A stretch of 64,000 nt of DNA, from assembly GCF_026163695.1 (NCBI RefSeq), contig NZ_JAOTID010000008.1:51217-115216 (forward strand), read 5' to 3'. This DNA is from Shumkonia mesophila. GTDB lineage: Bacteria; Pseudomonadota; Alphaproteobacteria; Rhodospirillales; Shumkoniaceae. A program made the position numbers and the translations under genes. Shown in pieces: positions 9,182 to 16,746 of the stretch. Position 1 is the first letter of the stretch. The number at the start of each line of letters is the position of its first letter. The notes below the pieces were generated by a model that did not search any database, was not told the DNA's origin, and worked only from the letters and a program-made list of their open reading frames with translations.

Positions 9182-9568
9182 TCACTCATTCTCCTTCCAC
9201 ACCTTCACGCCCTTCTCGACCGAGCGGCCCAGCACGTAGCCGCCGACACCGAGTTTCAGAAGATCCCACATGTCGGGCGGGATGTCGGCCGATGGCGTGC
9301 CGAAGAGGGGTACCACCAGGTAGTTGTTGGCAATGATGACGCCGAACAGCAGCATGAGCAGGGGCCGCCAACTGCGGGCGATCCAGCTTTCGGACTGCGC
9401 CTCGGCGACGATGATGGCGGCGGCCGATTCGATCTCCTTCATCTGGCCGGTCAGCACCATCTCCTGGAGCCTGGCCTTGATCTTGGCGGCCTCGTCCTTG
9501 TCCTCGATGGCTTTGTCGATGACGGCAAAAAGGCCGCCGATCAGCGGCCCCAGGATGGCGGAAAACAT
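9182..9568 (-). CDS. Phage holin, 3TM-type
   Basis: A 128-residue small membrane protein. It begins with an amphipathic segment (ILGPLIGGLFAVIDKAIEDK), then a charged coiled region with EAQSESWIARSWRPLLM, then membrane helices LLMLLFGVIIANNYLVVPLF and LKLGVGGYVLGRSVEKG. The WIARSWRP signature before the helices is characteristic of the 3TM holin family in alphaproteobacterial phages. It would form lesions that release the endolysin. It is the last gene of the late operon, 3 bases after the endolysin gene. Confidence 0.85.
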   Translation of the reverse strand: MFSAILGPLIGGLFAVIDKAIEDKDEAAKIKARLQEMVLTGQMKEIESAAAIIVAEAQSESWIARSWRPLLMLLFGVIIANNYLVVPLFGTPSADIPPDMWDLLKLGVGGYVLGRSVEKGVKVWKENE

Positions 9569-9571
9569 GGT

Positions 9572-10063
9572 CTACTCCACGTCGTTGTAAAAGCTGTGCC
9601 GACCGATGACGGCCGAAGGTTCGCGCCCCACAGCCCACAGCGGCGCCCGGCCGTTGGCGTGGTAATGGGTGGCCCCGATGGTGGGGTCGGCCAGCGTGCC
9701 AGCCACCGCCCGGCGGGCGATGCGCAGGCAGGTGGCGAAGTTGCGATCCTCGGCGGCAACGGCGAGGATCTTGGCGCGGTTGGGGTCCCCCTCGTTCCAA
9801 CAGGAAAACTGAAAAGCCTTGAGGCAGACGCCCGCTACCGTGCCGCCCCACCAATAGCCGCCCCGCTCGCGGGCCCGGCGCACCCGGTTGACGACAACGG
9901 CGGCCACCGCCTCCTTGCCGCGCACCGGTTCGCCGCGGGCCTCGCCGTAGAGGGTGCGGGCCAAGATGTCGATGGCCTCGTCGCGCACTGCCGGTTGCCA
10001 ACCCGTCGCCCGCAGGGCTTCGGCCGGCAAGCCAGCCCGCGCCGCCTTGAGCGGCGCGTTCAT
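9572..10063 (-). CDS. SleB-type cell wall hydrolase (endolysin)
   Basis: A 163-residue endolysin-like protein of the SleB/CwlJ hydrolase family. The core is ILARTLYGEARGEPVRGKEA, with the catalytic-type Glu in YGEARGE near residue 42. AVAAVVVNRV, GVCLKAFQFSCWNE, TIGATHYHANG and a terminal HSFYNDV follow, as in family members. No signal peptide is present, so export relies on the holin. It overlaps the upstream membrane gene by 4 bases (ATGA) and sits directly before the holin, a standard lysis cassette. It is expected to act as a lytic transglycosylase on peptidoglycan. Confidence 0.9.
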   Translation of the reverse strand: MNAPLKAARAGLPAEALRATGWQPAVRDEAIDILARTLYGEARGEPVRGKEAVAAVVVNRVRRARERGGYWWGGTVAGVCLKAFQFSCWNEGDPNRAKILAVAAEDRNFATCLRIARRAVAGTLADPTIGATHYHANGRAPLWAVGREPSAVIGRHSFYNDVE

Positions 10064-10371
10064 GCCGCACCCCCACGCCGGGTGCTGACCGCATCCAGCT
10101 TGTCCTCGATGCGCAGAAGATGCTCGGTCAGCCGCTTCTCGACCTCCCGCAGATAGGCGATCGAGGCGTAGGACTTGGCGACCTCCAGCTTATAGGCGGC
10201 GAGGTTGTCGCGCAGGCGCGCGATGGCCGCCTCGCAGGCGTTGCGCCCGTGATCGACGACAATGTCGAGATCGCGCCGGTTGCGCCAGATCAGCCAGTAG
10301 AGCCCGGCCAGCGCCGGGATTTCCACCGCGGTGATCCACCACACCACATCGACGGCCCAGGGATTCCCCAT
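10060..10371 (-). CDS. Small membrane-anchored coiled-coil protein in the lysis module, spanin-like
   Basis: A 103-residue protein starting MGNPWAVDVVWWITAVEIPA. One transmembrane helix spans residues 6-28 and is followed by RNRRD and a long predicted coiled coil to residue 95 (IARLRDNLAAYKLEVAKSYA, then LREVEKRLTEHLLRIEDKLD). The topology matches an inner-membrane spanin (Rz-like), but no matching outer-membrane lipoprotein is recognisable, so the role stays tentative. I chose ATG 10371, with AAGGA upstream, over the longer frame to 10494, whose extra residues lie antisense to the next gene's region. It overlaps the endolysin gene by 4 bases. Confidence 0.6.
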   Translation of the reverse strand: MGNPWAVDVVWWITAVEIPALAGLYWLIWRNRRDLDIVVDHGRNACEAAIARLRDNLAAYKLEVAKSYASIAYLREVEKRLTEHLLRIEDKLDAVSTRRGGAA

Positions 10372-10420
10372 GACCAGATCCTTCCTTGTCTGTGAAACGG
10401 AAATGACAGTTGAACGGCCG

Positions 10421-10723
10421 TCAGGCCGGGCGCCCGGGCCGGGCAGCCGCACCTTCCCAGCCCTCGCCGGTGGCGAGCACGCAGGCAAGACCATCCGGTC
10501 GCGTCGCCAGGATGGTGAAGCTGCCCGACGGGGTGGCGAACACCTCGATCAGCAGGCCGCCGGCGGCGAGTCCTCTCGCCACCGGCGTCTCGGCGTAGTC
10601 GCGTTCGAGGTTTTCGGCGATCTCGTGGCGCTCGGCGCAGATGGCCGGCGCCTGGGCACGCGCGGGCAATGCCGTCAGGATCAAGGCAACAGCAATCGCC
10701 GCGCCCACCAGGCAACGCGTCAT
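10421..10723 (-). CDS. Small secreted protein in the lysis region
   Basis: A 100-residue protein with a clear signal peptide (MTRCLVGAAIAVALILTALPARAQA) and a mature part of about 75 residues. CAERHEIAENLERDYAET is followed by GLLIEVFATPSGSFTILATR and PDGLACVLATGEGWE. Similar small periplasmic proteins occur in alphaproteobacteria with no known function. Two Cys (in CAER and LACV) may form a disulfide. It sits between the large terminase and the lysis genes, so it could be part of host lysis or a phage-carried envelope protein. I do not assign an activity. Confidence 0.7.
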   Translation of the reverse strand: MTRCLVGAAIAVALILTALPARAQAPAICAERHEIAENLERDYAETPVARGLAAGGLLIEVFATPSGSFTILATRPDGLACVLATGEGWEGAAARPGRPA

Positions 10724-10771
10724 GGCGGTCTCCTTCAGGACTTGGAAAAGCCGGCTATGGCCGGCCAGGAT

Positions 10772-12268
10772 CTAAAGCGGAAAGTCGGTGTCGGCGACGA
10801 AAGAGCCGGTGCCCGAGCGCCAGCGTCCCGGCTCGTTGAAGCCGGACGGCGGCGGCGCCACGCGCGACAGATGCACCGGTTCACTCAAGAGGCAGCCCGA
10901 TACGGCGTCCAGGCCGTCGTCGCGGGAACGGCCGCCGGGCCTCCATTCCCGCATCTCGGTGACGAAGGGGGTGTCCCAGACGCCACGGTGGGCATGCAGG
11001 CGGCCGGCCGCCAGAACGGCGTCGAAGGCCTCGACGATGCGCAGGTCCTTGCCGCGCCGCGACGTTTTCTCGATCACCGAGCAGGCGAGGCCGGCCGCTG
11101 AAATCTCGCGGCGCAGCAGGCCGGGCAGGAAGCGGCCGAGGCCGTTGGTCTCCAGCGCCACCGCAGGCAAATGGTTGCGGGCAAGGAAATCGGCAACCTG
11201 GCTGCAGAGCTGCGTCGCCTCGTCGGTTTCCTCCACCCTGGCCGGATCGTGAGTCAGGTAGGCGACCCGGTGCAGCCAGTGATCGCCCCCCTCGTCGGTG
11301 AAGATGGCGGCGATGACGCTGGCATCGCCGGTATCCGGCGAGCCGTAGGATGGGTCCCACCAGCAGGACGCCGACACCAGCCGGCGCGATCCCAAGCGCA
11401 GCAACGCCTGGCCGTTACCCTCGCTGTAGCTGAGTTCGTCGTCATACAGGCGGAGGCGGTCGGGGTCGAGCCGGCCCTCGGCGGCGTTCACGGGGCGCAG
11501 CAGCATCTGGCTCAAGAACTTGTTGGGCCCTGCCCGCCGGCGAGTCGCCTCGATCTTGGCAGCCGAGAAGCGTTCCGGCCAGCGGCTCTGTCCTCGTTCG
11601 TCGAGCAGCGGCAGTTCGAGACGTTTGAAGCCATCGAGGAAAGAGACCTCCTCGGCGCCTTCGTGGCGGAGCTCCGCCGCATAGATGCTGTAATAAGTGT
11701 GCGGGGTGCCGACATAGAGCTGCAATCCACCCGGCACCAGGACGTAGTCGATCTCGCCCAACCGCTCGCGCAGGTCGGCACGTTTGGGCGCCGTGTCGCA
11801 GGTGTTGGGAACCTCGACGTCGTCGCAGACGATGACGTCGGCCCGCGAGCCGGTGATGTTGGCGCCGATGCCGTGGGCCAGCATGGAGGGATCGCGCAGT
11901 TCGGCCCGACGCTCGACAGTAAACTGCGCGGCCGCCCACTGATCGCGCCGCGGCGGTTTGAGGCCGGCGGTCTCTGGATGGCGCTCGATGATGCGCTTGA
12001 CGTTGCGCACCATCTTGCGGGCGAGGGCGAAGTCGGCCGCCAGGACGAGGATGCGCAGGTCGGGGTTTTGATGGAGCAGCCAGGCGCTGAACAACCCTAC
12101 CAGGGTCGACTTGCCGCTGTCGCGAAAGGCCAGCAGCAGAAGCTCGCGGTCGCCCGCCGCCCAGCGCTCCGCCAGCCAATTGCAGATCTGGCCATGGAGC
12201 GGCGGCGTAGCGAGCCCCTGGCTGCCGTTCCAGGCGGTGACGAAACTGGGAAAGTCCACGGGCCGCAT
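10772..12268 (-). CDS. terL: Phage large terminase subunit
   Basis: A 498-residue DNA-packaging motor. The ATPase Walker A region is LLLLAFRDSGKST near residues 43-55 and the Walker B region is ADVIVCDDVE near 143-152, followed by a coupling-like YVGTPHTYYS. The C-terminal RNase H-like nuclease starts at CWWDPSYGSPDTGDAS, with its Asp near residue 305, and continues to RDDGLDAVSG near the end. I chose ATG 12268 because the longer frame would overlap the upstream gene by about 95 bases and homology starts here. No small terminase is recognisable anywhere in the cluster. Both motor and nuclease motifs look intact. Confidence 0.92.
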   Translation of the reverse strand: MRPVDFPSFVTAWNGSQGLATPPLHGQICNWLAERWAAGDRELLLLAFRDSGKSTLVGLFSAWLLHQNPDLRILVLAADFALARKMVRNVKRIIERHPETAGLKPPRRDQWAAAQFTVERRAELRDPSMLAHGIGANITGSRADVIVCDDVEVPNTCDTAPKRADLRERLGEIDYVLVPGGLQLYVGTPHTYYSIYAAELRHEGAEEVSFLDGFKRLELPLLDERGQSRWPERFSAAKIEATRRRAGPNKFLSQMLLRPVNAAEGRLDPDRLRLYDDELSYSEGNGQALLRLGSRRLVSASCWWDPSYGSPDTGDASVIAAIFTDEGGDHWLHRVAYLTHDPARVEETDEATQLCSQVADFLARNHLPAVALETNGLGRFLPGLLRREISAAGLACSVIEKTSRRGKDLRIVEAFDAVLAAGRLHAHRGVWDTPFVTEMREWRPGGRSRDDGLDAVSGCLLSEPVHLSRVAPPPSGFNEPGRWRSGTGSFVADTDFPL

Positions 12269-12278
12269 CCGCTCTCGG

Positions 12279-12920
12279 TCACGCTCCGGCGACCGGCCAA
12301 GCCGGATGGGTGGCCACGACGACGGCATCCACCGCCGCCCTATCACCGTCCGCCACTGCGGCATCGAGGGCACCCTTGATCACCCACGATGCGGCATAAA
12401 TGTCGGCGATGTACCGGCGGACCGCCTGACCGACCTGGACCATCTCGGCCGGCGTCAGCTCCCGCGTCATGTTGTCCGCACCGCGGAGAGCCAGGACCGT
12501 GCCCGTGACACCCTGACCGTCGAGCACCATCGCCTCCAGGGCGAGGCCGCCGATGTTGGCCTCGTCCCGACCATCTCGGAAATCGACACTCCAGCCGAGA
12601 CCGGTGTCGATGGCGCCGGGATGACGGCGGCGGTCGCGCTCGGCGTCGACAGCCGACTTCTTCGCTGCGGCCCATTCGGCGAGTGGCGGATCGTATCGTT
12701 CCCGGGTGACGATCCACGCTTCGCCGTCAAAGCCTTCGCCGAGTACCCGCTCGAGGGTACCCGCGCCCGCGACAGCATCTCGACAGTCGACCACCCTTTC
12801 CATTCCGCGCACGAGACCGGCCTTGGCCGCATGGGTCATGGCTCCGTCCGACCAACGGGCGATTCCACCCGTTACCGCACGGACCTTGGTTCCATTTTCG
12901 GTGTTAACGATGACGAGCAT
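12279..12920 (-). CDS. DUF4376-type tail-associated protein
   Basis: A 213-residue protein. The second half (DTGLGWSVDFRDGRDEANIG, then LALRGADNMTRELTPAEMVQ) follows the DUF4376 pattern seen in phage proteins encoded next to tail fibres. The N-terminal half is variable and unassigned. Its start overlaps the tail-fibre stop by one base, and 10 bases separate it from the terminase start. A role in fibre assembly or as a baseplate accessory is inferred from position only. Confidence 0.65.
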   Translation of the reverse strand: MLVIVNTENGTKVRAVTGGIARWSDGAMTHAAKAGLVRGMERVVDCRDAVAGAGTLERVLGEGFDGEAWIVTRERYDPPLAEWAAAKKSAVDAERDRRRHPGAIDTGLGWSVDFRDGRDEANIGGLALEAMVLDGQGVTGTVLALRGADNMTRELTPAEMVQVGQAVRRYIADIYAASWVIKGALDAAVADGDRAAVDAVVVATHPAWPVAGA

Positions 12921-15268
12921 TAGCGTGCCCTCCCCTGGGCGACATTCGCACCACCAAAGTAATGCTTGAGAAAAGCGAGATAGATGTAGGTCCCACCATT
13001 GGCATTCTGGCCTCCATGCGCGTTCCTGATTTTGAATCCGCTGGCCATAAAGTCCAGAAGGCCGTTGCCGTCAGAAGTTTCAGCGACCGCTTCGTTCGGA
13101 AATAGCCGCTGATCTGTGGGATTGAAAGGACTCCTGACGCCGTCCTGCATCGCCCACAAGAAACCTGCCGCATCAGTTCGCTTCGTGATCATCCACAGCG
13201 GCTCCCCGCCAAGGTCCACGAACGGACCATCGGCGCTGCCATTACCAATATAGGAGCCGACCCTGATGGCATCGGTGGCAGCGAAGAGATAGGCAATGCA
13301 AGGGACGCCAGCATAGTTGGTCATGTAACCGGTGGGGCCGATTGAGAAAATGCTTGAGGTGGGCACTGTATTATTGAAAGCAGCGTGACTCCGGTGCCCT
13401 CCGGCATCGTTCAAAAGGACGCAGTAAGCCGCCGAGGGCAGTCCTCTGTGCCAGACTGGCCAATCCGCAGTCGCGGTCAGAGCCTTTATGATCATCATTG
13501 CTGGAGCTTGCCCGAGCGAATGTGGGATTGTCGCCCCCGCGACCCCGTTCCCGGTGTATTTGATGATTGAAAAGCCAAGCGCTGCGTCGTAGCGTTCCTC
13601 GATGGGGATGATGGTGCCGCCCACCCAACCGGAAGTCTTCTGGGTCAGGCCCCCGACAAACCAACCGACGTAAGTCGTTCCCATCAGGTTTGTGTTCCCG
13701 TAACCTCCGCCGGCAAGCGTCAAGCCGTCTGTGTCGAAGCTGATGATGCGGGCCGTCGTTTCTTCTGCGGCGGAAAGGTTGGTCGACAGGTTCTTGTCCA
13801 AACCGCGAACCGCGTCCACGAGGTTGTGGTCCCGCGGCGTCGAAGATCGCTGCTTGATCCATGCAAAATCCGGCTGGAAGCCTAACCCTGTCAAAGCTCG
13901 TTCACCGCTGGTCCCCGACCACGTCAGCACCCCGATATGGGCTCCTGGCTTCTTCGGTGCTTTGGCTGGAAGGTAGGCACTACAGAGGGGTTCGTAGCCG
14001 CCATTCGGCGTTCCCCACCACTCATCGGGCGAGAAATGGGCTTTGACGGTGCGGGCCGACGTGCCATGGACCGTCGCCGTGAAGATGCCGTGTCCGCCGA
14101 AGGTTATGCCGTCAGCGGCCGTTAGCTTGCCGCCCTGCGACGTGCGGGCGCTGTTGCTTTGGACAATAAAGAATTCAACTTCGTCGTTCGCGAAATCGAC
14201 CTCAATGCCGATGCGATTCGAACTCGGCGCGGTTTGGGCGTCAGTGGAGTTGTTGTAGGCCCTCACTCCAGTATCCGAATAATACGCGCCACCGTAGTTG
14301 TGGGCGTAGCTTTCCGCCAACCCGCTATTCCAGGCCGCGCGAACAACGCCGGGCCCCGTCGCGCCGGAAGTGCCATCCGTCACGCGGAACTCAGCGTAGT
14401 GCCTACCTGGCGAGGCAGCCGTCGTACCGGTGTGCGAGACTACGCCACTTTGTCCGGCAACCTTTGTTGCGGCTTCACTGAATATCGGCTTGTAACTACC
14501 GGTCCGACGAAAGAACAGAGAGTTCCATCGGGCGTAATTCCCCGCGTCGGCAGGCGCATTGTCGCCGGGGCTGTCCAGGCATTCGGTAACACCGTTCACT
14601 GTCCAGTGATTATCATTTCCGCTCTTGTCGAGCGCCAGGCCGCCGGAAATCTCGCCGTCGAGCCAGAAGCCATTGGCACCCCATGAAGAAACGGAGGGTC
14701 TTTTCGGTACCCACACGCCTTCGGCCCCCTCCTCTGCAAAATCGGTGGGAGCCAGGACCTGGCCGTCGACCAAGACGACATCGCTCAAAACGCCGTCGAA
14801 ATATCGGGCCGACATCCCATTCTGCCCGATATAGTGCGCGACGGCATCGTTCACCTTGCTGTCGGCATTGAGCGCCACCGATGCCGATCCTATGAGTTTG
14901 CCATTGTAATAGAGCCGCGTGACCTCCCCGGGGCTGTCGTATTGCCAGACGATGTGCCCAAAAGCGGCAGGATCGCGAAACAGCGCCGTCGTGACGATCC
15001 TGGCAACCCCGGCAAGATCAACTTCCAGTGCCGAGTTGACATATTGGAGCGTGTCGGCCGAAGACGCGTCGGCTCCCAGAAAGACTCGCGCGGCCGCGGA
15101 TACGTCTGCACATTTTCCCCACACCGAAAACGTCCACGTCCTCCGATTGCCAGCGCCTGCCGGCATGCGCGTCAATTGGTCTCCGGCCGTCGCCCCGAAT
15201 TGCAGAGATCTCCGGGGAGCGTATGCGGCACCGCGCCGGCCGCCCATGAGCCCAGCATCGAACGACAT
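12920..15268 (-). CDS. Tail fibre / receptor-binding protein with LamG- and SPRY-like domains
   Basis: A 782-residue protein. Residues 20-200 look like a concanavalin/LamG-type jelly roll (RRTWTFSVWGKCADVS, TRLYYNGKLIGSA, ARYFDGVLSDVVLVDGQVLA). Residues 265-410 resemble a SPRY-type sandwich (HYAEFRV, then NRIGIEVDFANDEVEFFIVQ). The C-terminal 320 residues have repeated WV/GG-rich strands (LGFQPDFAWIKQRSS, LGQAPAMMIIKALTATADWP) typical of phage fibre C-terminal modules. It is likely the host-recognition tip attached to the preceding fibre protein. Base composition is somewhat less GC-rich than neighbours, as is common for receptor-binding genes. Confidence 0.8.
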   Translation of the reverse strand: MSFDAGLMGGRRGAAYAPRRSLQFGATAGDQLTRMPAGAGNRRTWTFSVWGKCADVSAAARVFLGADASSADTLQYVNSALEVDLAGVARIVTTALFRDPAAFGHIVWQYDSPGEVTRLYYNGKLIGSASVALNADSKVNDAVAHYIGQNGMSARYFDGVLSDVVLVDGQVLAPTDFAEEGAEGVWVPKRPSVSSWGANGFWLDGEISGGLALDKSGNDNHWTVNGVTECLDSPGDNAPADAGNYARWNSLFFRRTGSYKPIFSEAATKVAGQSGVVSHTGTTAASPGRHYAEFRVTDGTSGATGPGVVRAAWNSGLAESYAHNYGGAYYSDTGVRAYNNSTDAQTAPSSNRIGIEVDFANDEVEFFIVQSNSARTSQGGKLTAADGITFGGHGIFTATVHGTSARTVKAHFSPDEWWGTPNGGYEPLCSAYLPAKAPKKPGAHIGVLTWSGTSGERALTGLGFQPDFAWIKQRSSTPRDHNLVDAVRGLDKNLSTNLSAAEETTARIISFDTDGLTLAGGGYGNTNLMGTTYVGWFVGGLTQKTSGWVGGTIIPIEERYDAALGFSIIKYTGNGVAGATIPHSLGQAPAMMIIKALTATADWPVWHRGLPSAAYCVLLNDAGGHRSHAAFNNTVPTSSIFSIGPTGYMTNYAGVPCIAYLFAATDAIRVGSYIGNGSADGPFVDLGGEPLWMITKRTDAAGFLWAMQDGVRSPFNPTDQRLFPNEAVAETSDGNGLLDFMASGFKIRNAHGGQNANGGTYIYLAFLKHYFGGANVAQGRAR

Positions 15269-15270
15269 GG

Positions 15271-16224
15271 TCAGGCTCCCCTCTGGTCGATCGTGAGATC
15301 AACCGTCGTGCCGTCACTTTCGAACAGCATGAGATTGACGACATCGTTCATCCCGACGAATGCGCCGCTACCTTCGGTGAGCGTCGCCCCGACGAAGGTG
15401 AGCGCGCGCGTTCCAACGTTGGTGGCGCGGATCAGCACCGCTCCCGCCGCCATGGTGGAGACATCGATGGTGCCGTCCACGTCGACCGTCAGTGTCTTGC
15501 GGTTGGACCCAGTAATCGCCTTAACCGTCAGGATGTCGTTTGCCATGGCGTCGAGCGAGCCGAGGGGCTGGTAGCCCTGCCCGAAGGCGGCAGCCAGAAC
15601 ATCATCGGTGTCGGCCCTGAGGATGTCGGAGTCATGGGGCTCGACGTTGACACCAATTTCCAGGCCCATCAGCGCACGTGCCACGGCCGTGGTCGCCGCC
15701 TGTACTACCGCCTCCATCGGCGCCGAGATCGGCACGCCGGTGATCCCGGATGCCGAAACCAGCCCGCCCGTCTCCGGATCGAACCACAGGAACTTGCCCT
15801 TGCGCATCTCCTTGGCGGGCAGTTCCAGGCTGGCATCCGGATCGGTCGCCGGCAGGCGCAGGGTGCGAGCTACGTCATCGGCGATCTGCTGGATGATGGC
15901 GGTCTGATAGTCGAGTTCGTCATTGAGAACCCGGGCCCGGAATTCGCCGGACTCCTGGAAGTCGGAGGTGCGCTCGATGGCCAGCCGCCGGCGGATGGTA
16001 ACGACGCAACTGGCGACGGCGGGGTCGAACACCACGCTTCCCCCTTCCGATGCCCCGGCGCCGAGGACGGCATACCCGGCCAGCCGCCGCTCGCCGTTGA
16101 CATAGACCTCGACGTCGGCTGCTTTGAAGACCGGGAAGTGGAAAGGAAAGACGCTCTGTCCGGCCTCGGTGACCTGGTACTGCTCCCAGGGTCGCCTATC
16201 GCCGATCTGAATGTGGTCCGGCAT
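15271..16224 (-). CDS. T7-type tail fibre N-terminal (tail-adaptor) protein
   Basis: A 317-residue protein. Residues 12-110 carry the T7 gp17 N-terminal-like pattern: YQVTEAGQSVFPFHFPVFKA, VEVYVNG, VVTIRRRLAIERTSDFQESG, then an ALND-like RVLNDELDYQTAIIQQIADD. That domain docks fibres on the tail tube. The remainder is a coiled and beta-rich stalk ending in VNLMLFESDGTTVDLTIDQR. It is shorter than T7 gp17 and lacks the receptor tip, which is supplied by the next gene two bases downstream. It is therefore a split fibre. Confidence 0.82.
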   Translation of the reverse strand: MPDHIQIGDRRPWEQYQVTEAGQSVFPFHFPVFKAADVEVYVNGERRLAGYAVLGAGASEGGSVVFDPAVASCVVTIRRRLAIERTSDFQESGEFRARVLNDELDYQTAIIQQIADDVARTLRLPATDPDASLELPAKEMRKGKFLWFDPETGGLVSASGITGVPISAPMEAVVQAATTAVARALMGLEIGVNVEPHDSDILRADTDDVLAAAFGQGYQPLGSLDAMANDILTVKAITGSNRKTLTVDVDGTIDVSTMAAGAVLIRATNVGTRALTFVGATLTEGSGAFVGMNDVVNLMLFESDGTTVDLTIDQRGA

Positions 16225-16239
16225 CTCTGAATGCCTCCC

Positions 16240-16683
16240 CTATTTCATGTACTGGTTGTATCCTTTGTTCGCCAAGCTGAGCATCGAGTTGAGCTGGCTA
16301 TAGCGCGCATCGAGCAGGTTGCGTTTTCGGGTGTGGGCGAGGTTGCCGTACACGTCGTCGATCTGCAGCAGGTTCGTCCGGCGTACGTCGTTGAGATCGC
16401 GCTCCGTTTCGTTGGAAAGGCCTTGCAGCAGGGCCTCCGACGAGCCGCCCGCATCACCGACGCCGGCAGCACCGGCCCGCGCCCGCTGGGCGGCCAGGTT
16501 CCGGATCAATTGCTCCTGGCGGCGGCGTTCCTCGATCGCTTGGCCCTCGCGGATTTGCCGGGCCTGGGCATCCGCCTGGGCCTGGGCCGCTGAGGTCGCC
16601 GCCTTGGCCTGGCTTCGCGCCTGCTGCATCGACAGGGCCGTGGAGGCGGCCATAATGACGTAAGGGATAGCTGCGGCTGCCAT
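16240..16683 (-). CDS. Small internal virion (ejection) protein
   Basis: A 147-residue protein with an N-terminal hydrophobic helix (AAAIPYVIMAASTALSMQQA), a long Ala/Gln/Arg-rich helix (AATSAAQAQADAQARQIREG), and a second helical part with ERDLNDVRRTNLLQIDD. This matches the gp14-like internal virion proteins of podoviruses, which are ejected to form part of a DNA channel. It is the only ejection protein I can recognise, as the large gp15- and gp16-type partners normally found here are missing. It lies between tail tube B and the fibre adaptor. Confidence 0.72.
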   Translation of the reverse strand: MAAAAIPYVIMAASTALSMQQARSQAKAATSAAQAQADAQARQIREGQAIEERRRQEQLIRNLAAQRARAGAAGVGDAGGSSEALLQGLSNETERDLNDVRRTNLLQIDDVYGNLAHTRKRNLLDARYSQLNSMLSLANKGYNQYMK

Positions 16684-16746
16684 GACTTGGTCTCCGTGAT
16701 TGTCGACGTTTCGCCGTCGGTCCTCCGCGGGAAACGCCTTTGAATT

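Noticed and set aside
10372-10494. Longer start for the spanin-like protein at 10494
   Set aside because: The extra 41 residues are Pro/Arg/Gly-rich and overlap the upstream secreted-protein gene. The membrane helix begins right after ATG 10371.
12920-15268. Diversity-generating retroelement acting on the tail fibre, as in BPP-1-like podoviruses
   Set aside because: No reverse transcriptase frame is present in the window and no template/variable repeat pair was seen near the fibre 3' end.
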